Positions 44,716-51,626 of a stretch of DNA of 64,000 nucleotides are shown piece by piece; the stretch's first letter is position 1, and the number at the start of each line of letters is the position of its first letter. A model generated the notes under the pieces. It made no database searches. It was given only the letters and a program-made list of their open reading frames with translations, and had not been told where the DNA came from. The stretch is from BOG-908 sp965198915 (GTDB lineage: Bacteria; Pseudomonadota; Alphaproteobacteria; Acetobacterales; Acetobacteraceae), in the NCBI GenBank assembly GCA_965198915.1, contig CBDAQC010000002.1, positions 1,612,001 through 1,676,000 of the forward strand. Reading direction: 5' to 3'. A program made the translations under genes and the position numbers.

Positions 44716-46662
44716 TTTTGCCAGATCCCGAAAAATCGCCACCGGAAACCAGGCAAAATCCCGCGCGTAGCGGCCGGCCAACCGCAACGGCTCCTGCCGG
44801 ATACGCCACAGCCACTCCAACCCGGCGCGCTGCCACAGCGCCGGCGCACGCTGCGTCAGCCCCAGAAGCACGCGCACCGCCTGGCCCACGCACATCACCC
44901 AGCACGGCGGCAGGGCCGCGCGGTGGGCGTGCACGAACGTTTCGCTGACCGGCGCGCCCAATGTCATGACCAGGATGTCCGGCCGCAGCGCGGTGATGGC
45001 GCGGGCCAGGCCGTCCTGCGCCGCGCCATCCACCCCAAGCGCTGGCGGCGCGGTGATCGCGTGCAGCCGGGTCAGGCCGCGCGCCTGGGCCCAGAGGCAT
45101 AGGCTGACCGAAGTGGCGCTGCTTTCGGTGACGACGACCACGCGCTTTCCGCCCAGGTCGCCATGTTCGGCCAGGCGGGCGAACAGCTCGCAGCCGGTCA
45201 CCCGTCCGGCCAGCGCCAGGCCGCGCAGGCGTGCGTAGAGCAGCACGGGGAAGCCGTCAGGGCAGACGATGTCGGCGCCGGCATAGGCCCGGGCGAAACC
45301 GGGCTGCCGCAGCAGGCGAACATGGTCGATGTTGGGGGTGACGATCAGGCGCAGGCTGGACGCGGGCTCGCCGATCACGCGAGCGACCACCTGGGCCGCG
45401 TCGAGCGGGCAGAGGTCCAGGCCGAAGGCGCGCCTGGTGCGCGGTGCCGCCAGCCGGGCGAACAGCGCCTGGTGCGCGTCCGCGCAGGCGGAAGCGGTGA
45501 AAGAGGCGGCCCTGGCGCGCAACGCCGCCCTGTCCGGGCGGCTGCCGAGCACGCCGCCTATCGCCGCAGCCAGGCCGGGCGCGTCACCCACCGCCACCAG
45601 CGCGCCGTGACGTCCGCCCTCAAGTATCTCCGCCGGGCCGTGCGGGCAGTCGGTGGCGACGACGGGCGTGCCGCAGGCCAGCGCCTCTATCAGCACGTTG
45701 CCCAACCCCTCGTAACGGGATGGCAGCACCAGGCAGGCGGCGTGGGCGATCCAGGGCAGCGGGTTGGCGGCGAAACCGGCGAACGCCACCCGGGCGGCGA
45801 TGCCCAGCCGGGCGGCCTGTTGCTGCAGCTCCGACCGCAGCGGGCCCTCGCCGAGCAGGATCAGCCGCGCGTCCGGCAACAGCGCCAGCGCGTCCAGCAC
45901 CAGGGCGGGGTCCTTCTGCGCGGTCAGCCGGCCGGCAAACACCAGCACCGGCGCCCCGCCATCCGCCAGCCAGGCATGCGGCGCGGCACCCTGTGCGCGG
46001 GCGGCGAAATCGCCCGAGATTACCGGGTTGTAGATCGGGGTGATGCGGTGACGGGCGATGCCGGCCACCGCCGCCAGATCGTCCGCCACGCCATGGCTGA
46101 CTGCCACCACGCCGTGGGCGCGGCTCTGCAGCAGCCAGTAGAGCCATGGCACGCACCGGTATTTCCAGCCCAGCGCCAGCTCGGCCGACAGCGCGTTGTG
46201 CTGGCAGATCACCACGCGCGTGCCCGCCTGGATGAGCCAGCCGGCGAGCAGAGCGGTGACGTTGTTGTGGTCCAGGCTGGCCACCAGTACGTCCGGCCGC
46301 AGGCGGCGCAGCGCGCGCGCCAGCGGCAGCACCGCACCCAGCATGCTTTGGCTGTCCAGCACGATCACGGGCAGGTCCGCCGGCACCGAGCCGTCCAGCG
46401 CGCCCTGACGCCTGGCCAGGATGAGCGTCACGTGAACGCCGCGGGCGCGCAGCTCGGCAATCAGCGCCAGCCGCATGCGTTCCACGCCGCCGCCTGAGAG
46501 GTCTTGCATGTAGAAAGCGAAGGAAGATTTTCTTTTCTGAAGAAAAGAAGCAAAAGACTTTTGGCTTGCTATCGCGGACCTCTCCGGTGAGCCGCCGACA
46601 GGGAGCAAAAGTTTTTTGCTTCTTTTTTTCAAAAAAGAAGGCCTTGCTTGCCTGGCCCTCAT
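44689..46662 (-). CDS. Fused GT4 glycosyltransferase and WecG/TagA (GT26) glycosyltransferase
   Basis: 657 residues from ATG 46662, which overlaps the stop of the preceding gene (ATGA) like every other junction in this operon. The first ~50 residues are translated from the foldback element (FLKKRSKKLLL, FLQKRKSS). The GT4 domain then begins FAFYMQDLSGGGVERMRLAL and has LVFAGRLTAQKDPALVLDAL and PSRYEGLGNVLIEALACGTPVVATD. The C-terminal ~230 residues are a WecG/TagA/CpsF domain: VTPNIDHVRLLRQPGFARAYAGADIVCPDGFPVLLYARLRG, and LRPDILVMTLGAPVSETFVH. It would add two sugars to the lipid-linked repeat unit. A shorter start at ATG 46509 would lose the first beta strand. The last residues also come from an element arm. 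Confidence 0.85.
   Translation of the reverse strand: MRARQARPSFLKKRSKKLLLPVGGSPERSAIASQKSFASFLQKRKSSFAFYMQDLSGGGVERMRLALIAELRARGVHVTLILARRQGALDGSVPADLPVIVLDSQSMLGAVLPLARALRRLRPDVLVASLDHNNVTALLAGWLIQAGTRVVICQHNALSAELALGWKYRCVPWLYWLLQSRAHGVVAVSHGVADDLAAVAGIARHRITPIYNPVISGDFAARAQGAAPHAWLADGGAPVLVFAGRLTAQKDPALVLDALALLPDARLILLGEGPLRSELQQQAARLGIAARVAFAGFAANPLPWIAHAACLVLPSRYEGLGNVLIEALACGTPVVATDCPHGPAEILEGGRHGALVAVGDAPGLAAAIGGVLGSRPDRAALRARAASFTASACADAHQALFARLAAPRTRRAFGLDLCPLDAAQVVARVIGEPASSLRLIVTPNIDHVRLLRQPGFARAYAGADIVCPDGFPVLLYARLRGLALAGRVTGCELFARLAEHGDLGGKRVVVVTESSATSVSLCLWAQARGLTRLHAITAPPALGVDGAAQDGLARAITALRPDILVMTLGAPVSETFVHAHRAALPPCWVMCVGQAVRVLLGLTQRAPALWQRAGLEWLWRIRQEPLRLAGRYARDFAWFPVAIFRDLAKGRKQGLLS
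46514..46658. repeat. Foldback element copy 13, inside the GT4-WecG coding sequence
   Basis: The left arm (46514-46562) has stem CTTTTCT / AGAAAAG; the right arm (46606-46655) is the standard CTTCTTTTTTT / AAAAAAGAAG. The spacer pairs CTATCGCGGAC with GCCGCCGACAG imperfectly. It lies 3-4 nt after the likely start codon of the GT4-WecG gene and is open in that frame throughout. Confidence 0.93.
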
Positions 46663-47918
46663 GCCATCGCCCATACACAAGGACGCAGCGGCACCTGGCG
46701 GGCCACGCTGCGGCCCGGAATGCAAGCGGTGGTCGCCACCAGGCACACTAGCACGGTCGATTTGCGCCCTAGCGAGTTGCTGGACGAGGCCACTACGAGT
46801 GTGCCCACCAGCAGCGCGCGGCCGGCCGGCCCGGTCCTGCGCCAGCACCAAGCCAGCAGCGCGCCGAGGCCAGCCAGGAACAGCGGGAACGCCAGCGCGC
46901 CCAGGCTGACGAACATCAGCAGCCAGAAATTCTCGATCACCTCCACGCCGGTGCCCAGGCGGAGCCGGTTCAGCAAGTGCAGCAGATCCTCGCGCGGCGT
47001 GCCGAACAGCGCCTGCCAAAGGTCTAGCTGGCCCAGTATCTGCCACTGCGCCAGGCGCACCTGCGCGCTCTGGTCCCAGTACATGTGCGCCACCAGCCGG
47101 TCCCCCAACCCGGCGGCCAGGGCGACGGCCAGCAGAGCCGCGCAGCCGCCCGCGCCCAGGGCCGCCGCCAGCAGCGTCCAGGTCGCACGCCGGTCACGTG
47201 CGAGCAGGAGGCGCCAGCCGCGCCAGGCGACACCCGCGCCAACCGTCAGCAGGGTGACGCCCAGCGCCATGCGGCCGCCGAACGCCACCAGCGCGGCCCA
47301 GACCAGCGCCTGGTAGGCCAGACGCCAGCCTCGGGCGGCAGGTGCGAGGGTCAGCGCCATCATCATCATCAGCGCGCCGGTCAGCGGGTGGTCGAACAGG
47401 GCTGTCGGCCGGAAATCCTCGGTGACGGGGCTATACGCATTGTCGTTCAGGTAAAGCGGCACCAGGGTCGTCTGCATGGCGCGCTCGGCGAGCGCCAGGA
47501 CGGCATTGGCTGCCAGCAGGAACTGCATCGCCAGCCGCAATCTAGCCAGCACGGCCGGCGAGGCACGTCCGAGCACGGCCGCCAGCAGCCCGGCCGGCAG
47601 GAAGGTATCCAGCAGCACGATCAGGTTGGAAGGTCCGGTCAGCAGGGTGACGGACAGGATGCACCCGGCAATCCCGGCGAAGAACACCAGCAGCTTCGGG
47701 TCCAAGGTCTCCACCCAGCCCGCCGGGCCGCGGGCGATGGAGGCGAGCGTGGCAGCCAGCAGGAGGTCCGTGCCGGGGTGGAATTTCAGCGGCAGCGCAC
47801 CGCCGTCGGTCACGTAGGGCACGCCGGCCCAGGTCAGCAGGTTGGCGCTGATGCAGAGCTCCGCGCAGACCGCGGCCACCGCGCAGGCTGACGCTACGCC
47901 GCCCGCAAACGCCGGCAT
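46659..47918 (-). CDS. VpsF-like polysaccharide polymerase/ligase membrane protein
   Basis: 419 residues, about ten hydrophobic helices. YVTDGGALPLKFHPGTDLLLAATLA near the N-terminus, LIVLLDTFLPAGLLAAVLG, PTALFDHPLTGALMMMMALTLA (as in O-antigen ligase-type loops: F-x-H-P-L-T) and LARDRR...LVAHMYWDQSAQVRLAQWQIL suggest a Wzy/VpsF-type polymerase of exopolysaccharide. ATG 47918 overlaps the preceding stop (TGATG); the longer frame to 48077 is shadow. Its TGA overlaps the next gene's ATG. No Wzx flippase, Wza channel or full Wzc is in the window, so those would be elsewhere. Confidence 0.72.
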   Translation of the reverse strand: MPAFAGGVASACAVAAVCAELCISANLLTWAGVPYVTDGGALPLKFHPGTDLLLAATLASIARGPAGWVETLDPKLLVFFAGIAGCILSVTLLTGPSNLIVLLDTFLPAGLLAAVLGRASPAVLARLRLAMQFLLAANAVLALAERAMQTTLVPLYLNDNAYSPVTEDFRPTALFDHPLTGALMMMMALTLAPAARGWRLAYQALVWAALVAFGGRMALGVTLLTVGAGVAWRGWRLLLARDRRATWTLLAAALGAGGCAALLAVALAAGLGDRLVAHMYWDQSAQVRLAQWQILGQLDLWQALFGTPREDLLHLLNRLRLGTGVEVIENFWLLMFVSLGALAFPLFLAGLGALLAWCWRRTGPAGRALLVGTLVVASSSNSLGRKSTVLVCLVATTACIPGRSVARQVPLRPCVWAMA

Positions 47919-48592
47919 CAGCCGGCCCGGCGCCGGGGCACGAGGCCGATCCTGGGTGCGCCGTGCAGCACGCTGCCGAGCAGCGGAGTGCCGGCGCTGG
48001 CCAGCTGACGTGCGGCGGCGCGAAGCTGCGGCAGGGTCGTAAGACCAGCCTCTACCGCCAGCACGCTGCCGTGGCACAGGGCGGACACGGCAAGCGTGCG
48101 CGGGTCGGCGGCGATCGCCGGGCAGTCGATCACGATCATCCGGAACGCCTGGGGGCCGTCCAGCCAGGCGGCGAGCGGCACCTCGAGCGGGCCCGGGCGG
48201 TCCAGCCCCAGGCCCGCGTAATACAGGCCGGCGACATACGTGTCAGGCGTGATGCCGTCTGGCTCGCCCCCCAGCGTGCCGCTCAGCAGCCAGGACAAGC
48301 CGCGGACCCCGGCCTCGTCGCGCTCGGCACCGGCCGCGGACGACACCAGCAGGGTCCGCCCGAACCGGGCGGCGGCAGCGGCGGCGAAATCGCGCGCCAC
48401 CTGCCCCGTATTGCCGCCGGCCGAGGCCGCGACGAACTGCACCACCGGGCGCTCCACCCCGGCCAGCCTCGCCAACATCTCGCCGAGCAGGGACAGGGCG
48501 GCGGGCGAGGCAGGTTCCGGCAAGACGGATGGCCGCACCGAAGCAGCGGCGGTTGCCGCCCGCACCGGCGCGATACGCGTGAACACGCTCAA
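47918..48592 (-). CDS. Degenerate BY-kinase (CpsD/ExoP C-terminal)-like protein
   Basis: 224 residues. The overall shape follows the cytoplasmic domain of bacterial tyrosine kinases: strand VVQFVAASAGGNTGQVARDFAAAAAARFGRTLLVSSAAG in place of the P-loop strand and helix, FRMIVIDCPAIAADPRTLAVSALCHGSVLAVEAGLTTLPQLRAAARQLASAGTPLLGSVLHG as in Walker B and following strands. The P-loop Lys-Ser/Thr and the A' Asp residues are missing and there is no C-terminal Tyr cluster. Probably a non-catalytic regulator of chain length. The start is TTG 48592 in a TTGA overlap with the sugar transferase, with GGGGAG 9 nt upstream; GTG 48586 is an alternative. Confidence 0.7.
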   Translation of the reverse strand: MSVFTRIAPVRAATAAASVRPSVLPEPASPAALSLLGEMLARLAGVERPVVQFVAASAGGNTGQVARDFAAAAAARFGRTLLVSSAAGAERDEAGVRGLSWLLSGTLGGEPDGITPDTYVAGLYYAGLGLDRPGPLEVPLAAWLDGPQAFRMIVIDCPAIAADPRTLAVSALCHGSVLAVEAGLTTLPQLRAAARQLASAGTPLLGSVLHGAPRIGLVPRRRAG

Positions 48593-50025
48593 AACGCGTT
48601 CTCCCCGCTCAGGCAGAGCAGGGTCCGCAGCAATATCTTGATGTCCAGCAGCAGCGACCAGTTCTCGATGTAATAGAGGTCGTAATCGACCCGGCGTCGG
48701 AGCTGGGTGAAGTTTGTCATCGCACCGCGTGCGCCGTTGACCTGGGCGAGCCCGGTCAGGCCGGGTTTCACCCGGTGCCGCTGGGCGTACTCGGCCACGA
48801 TCTCGCGCCCGGCGCGGTCGAGGTCGTGCAACGCCTCGGCATGCGGACGCGGCCCCACCAGGGACATGTCGCCGCGCAGCACGTTCCAAAGCTGCGGCAG
48901 CTCGTCCAGGCTGTGGCGGCGCAGGAAGCTGCCCACGCGGGTGCAGCGCGCGTCGTTCTGCGTGGTCTGCCCGGACGCGGCGCCGTGGTCGGTGCGCATG
49001 GTGCGGAACTTGAAAATGACGAAATCGCGGCCGCACCAGCCGCGCCTTGTCTGGCGAAAGATCACCGGGCCCGGGCTGGTCAGGGCGACGGCCAGCGCGC
49101 TGGCGAACAGCACGACGGAGAACACGGTGAGCAGGACCGCGGCCCCGGCCTTGTCGATGATGGTCTTGGCCATAAGGTTCCAGTGCTTGATCGGCCGGTC
49201 GGCCACGACTGTCATCGGCATGCCGCCCAGCATGCGCATGCGTGGCGCCAGCTCGCTCTGCCACTCGTGGTTCCGGCAGATCGCCACCTGCAGCGGCAGT
49301 GCTTTCAGCCGTTCGATGATGCGGGCGGCCTCCTCGTGCTGGTCCCGGTCGAGTGCCAGAATGATGGATTGCACCCCGCCGCCCCTGCCCATGTCGAGCA
49401 GCTGGTCCACCTCGTCCGTGCGGTCACCGCCCGTGCCTGGGCCGGTGCCGAATACGCCCACGACATCCACCTCGCCGGAGATGCGCGCGGCCATGCGCGA
49501 GCGTGCATGGGCGGTGCCGATCACCGCCACCGCCTCCCGCAGCGAGCCGCTATCCTGTAGCTGGCGCAGGTAGCTGCCGGCGGCGAACCGCGTGCCTGCG
49601 ACGATGAGGGTGAACAGGCTGAGCCAGCACAGCAGCCAGAGCCGTGCCATGTCGCTGGTGGCGCGCGTGACCAGCCCCACGGTGATCAGCATGGCAAAGG
49701 TTAGCAGACACTTGCCCTCGGCGGTCAGGATAAGCTGGCCAGTGCTGCGGAAGCGCGGGTTCAGCTTTTCGGCAGGCGAGCGTAGCGCCAGGGCAGCGAT
49801 CAGGCTGCCGAACACGATGTCCCGCCAGAACGGACCGGACGTGGAAAAATCGAGAGGTGCCGCGAGCACGTACCGGGCATACAGCGCCAGGGCCGCCTCG
49901 CCCGCGACGGCACAGGCCAGGAAATCCCAACATGTCAGCAGGTCTGCCACGATTGGCAGGAAATCCTGCGCCTTGCGTGGTCTGCATGGCACCGCGGCAA
50001 ACTCGACGTCCGACCAGTCGCTCAT
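48589..50025 (-). CDS. Undecaprenyl-phosphate sugar-1-phosphate transferase (exopolysaccharide priming)
   Basis: 478 residues of the WcaJ/GumD/PssY type (polyprenol phosphate hexose-1-phosphate transferase). Four or five N-terminal helices and a CoA-binding-like domain (REAVAVIGTAHARSRMAARI, VVGVFG) precede the re-entrant helix (VLLTVFSVVLFASALAVALTSPGPVIFRQTRRGWCGRDFVIFKFRTMR) and the catalytic block RVGSFLRRHSLDELPQLWNVLRGDMSLVGPRP, RHRVKPGLTGLAQVNG. It starts assembly of the repeat unit on undecaprenyl phosphate. First gene of a four-gene operon in which every junction overlaps. An AT-rich upstream region carries the likely promoter. Confidence 0.93.
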   Translation of the reverse strand: MSDWSDVEFAAVPCRPRKAQDFLPIVADLLTCWDFLACAVAGEAALALYARYVLAAPLDFSTSGPFWRDIVFGSLIAALALRSPAEKLNPRFRSTGQLILTAEGKCLLTFAMLITVGLVTRATSDMARLWLLCWLSLFTLIVAGTRFAAGSYLRQLQDSGSLREAVAVIGTAHARSRMAARISGEVDVVGVFGTGPGTGGDRTDEVDQLLDMGRGGGVQSIILALDRDQHEEAARIIERLKALPLQVAICRNHEWQSELAPRMRMLGGMPMTVVADRPIKHWNLMAKTIIDKAGAAVLLTVFSVVLFASALAVALTSPGPVIFRQTRRGWCGRDFVIFKFRTMRTDHGAASGQTTQNDARCTRVGSFLRRHSLDELPQLWNVLRGDMSLVGPRPHAEALHDLDRAGREIVAEYAQRHRVKPGLTGLAQVNGARGAMTNFTQLRRRVDYDLYYIENWSLLLDIKILLRTLLCLSGENAF

Positions 50026-50309
50026 CCCGCGCCTTATGAAGACATATTTCGTTTCGAGATGGCTATGATTTCACATTCAGAATACAACCGCAAGTTTTGC
50101 ACTCCGCGCGGATCTCATCGAAATAGACGCTACTACGTTGTTTGTATTGTGAAGCTGAGGATGCAAGCTGGCCGGGATTGCAATGAATCACCGGCCCGCG
50201 AACAACGGTTGCGGATAGTGCAGATTAAGCACAGTCCTGTCCGATTGGGAGCCGCGCAACAGCGCCCGATCTTCCGGTCTGATCCGGGGTTTCCGTGCAG
50301 GCGAACGCG
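50026..50309. promoter_or_regulatory. AT-rich upstream region of the exopolysaccharide operon
   Basis: The 284 bp between the priming transferase start and the prfB stop are clearly AT-richer than the surroundings near 50040-50160 (for example TTTCACATTCAGAATACAA). On the (-) strand TTGCGG and TTGTAT near 50090 could be -35 elements, but no clear -10 was found. No foldback element and no gene-like frame. Assigned as the likely promoter/regulatory region by position and composition only. Confidence 0.4.
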
Positions 50310-51441
50310 TCAGCTGGCCTGGGCCGAAGCCTCGCTCCGGGTGGCGCCAACGCGCGCGGCCAGGGCCGCCGCCATGAAATCGTCCAGGTCGCCGTCCAGC
50401 ACCGCGCCCGGATTGCCCTTCTCCACGCCGGTGCGCAGATCCTTGACCAACTGATACGGTGCCAAAACGTAGTTGCGTATCTGGTGGCCCCAGCTGTTCT
50501 CTGTCTTGCCCGCCTCGGTCAGTGCGGAGGCCGCCTCGCGCTTCTGCAATTCGGCCTCGTACAGCCTGGCCTTCAGCATGCCCATCGCGGTGGCCCGGTT
50601 GCGGTGCTGGCTGCGGTCTGTCTGGCAGGCGACGATTATGCCGGTGGGCATGTGGGTGATGCGTATGGCGCTCTCCGTCTTGTTGACGTGCTGCCCGCCG
50701 GCGCCCGAAGCACGGAACGTGTCCACCTTCAGGTCGGCGTCGCGTATCTCGATTTCGATGCTGTCATCGACCAGCGGATACACCCAGACGCTGGCGAAGC
50801 TCGTCTGCCGGCGCGCCGCCGCGTCGAACGGGCTGATGCGCACCAGGCGGTGGACGCCGGCTTCCGTCTTCAGCCAGCCATAGGCGTTGGGCCCGCTCAC
50901 CTGCAGCGTCACCGACTTCAGGCCGGCGCCCTCGCCTTCGCTGGCCTCAAGCATCTCTACCTTGAAGCCATGCTTTTCGGACCAGCGCGAATACATGCGC
51001 ATCAGCATCTCGGTCCAGTCCTGCGCCTCCGTGCCGCCCTGGCCGGCGTTCAGCTCAACGAAACAATCGTTGCCGTCCGCCTCGCCGGACAGCAGGCCCA
51101 ATATCTCCTGCCGCTTGGCCTCCTCGGCGATCGTGCGCAGCGCGTCGATGCCCTCGGCCACCATGGCGGGCTCGCCCTCCGCCTCGGCCATCTCGATCAG
51201 GCCCACCGCGTCGGCCACGTCCGCTTCCAGCTTGCGCAGGCCATCGATGCCGCTGGCCAGCCGGTTGCGCTCGCGCATGATCTTCTGTGCGGCCTCGGCA
51301 TCATTCCACAGCGTGGGGTCCTCGACCTGGTGGTTCAGCTCCTCCAGGCGGGCAGTGGCGACATCCCAGTCAAAGATGCCTCCGGAGCAGGGCCACGGAC
51401 TGGGTGATCTGTTCGTGTAGCGCGTCTGCTTCGGCTGCCAT
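50310..51441 (-). CDS. prfB: Peptide chain release factor 2, with programmed +1 frameshift
   Basis: Releases peptides at UGA and UAA. The gene is in two frames: ATG 51441 reads 23 codons (MAAEADALHEQITQSVALLR...) to CTT TGA (TGA at 51372-51370), then continues in the +1 frame with GAC TGG GAT (DWDVATARLEELNHQVEDPTLW) to the stop at 50310. The coding sequence is complement(join(50310..51371,51373..51441)), about 376 residues. The main part has the RF2 features: NAGQGGTEAQDWTEML, the GGQ tripeptide in RASGAGGQHVNKTESAIRITH, and SQHRNRATAM. The tripeptide anticodon SPF is in RISPFDAAARRQTSFASV. Not a pseudogene. Confidence 0.95.
51369..51385 (-). other. Programmed frameshift site of prfB
   Basis: The (-) strand reads CCGGAGGCATCTTTGAC. 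CTTTGAC is the conserved RF2 slippery site, with an in-frame TGA after the CTT codon, and CGGAGG a few bases upstream is the internal Shine-Dalgarno-like stimulator. Low RF2 lets the ribosome slip +1 and read GAC, giving autoregulation as established for E. coli prfB. Confidence 0.93.
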
Positions 51442-51455
51442 GTGTCGGATGACCT

Positions 51456-51622
51456 AGAAAGGAAGAAGGAAAGGCCTTCTTTTTTGAAAAAAAGAAGCAA
51501 AAAACTTTTATCCCTGACGTTGTTCCCGGCGCCCGGTGACCCTGCGAGATGGTTCACCAGGGACAGGAAGCAAAAGTTTTTTGGTTCTTTTTTTCAAAAA
51601 AGAACTGCTTCCTTGCTTACCC
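51456..51622. repeat. Foldback element copy 14, between PBP1A and prfB
   Basis: The left arm (51456-51509) has the CTTC/GAAG stem; the right arm (51569-51620) the GTTC/GAAC stem (GGTTCTTTTTTT, AAAAAAGAACTGC). The spacer begins TCCCTG and ends CAGGGA, which pair. It fills most of the gap between the PBP1A stop and the prfB start. Confidence 0.93.
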
Positions 51623-51626
51623 CCCG

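Noticed and set aside
50310..51557. prfB as a pseudogene or as starting in the element arm
   Set aside because: The in-frame TGA is part of the CTTTGAC programmed frameshift site with its upstream Shine-Dalgarno-like sequence.
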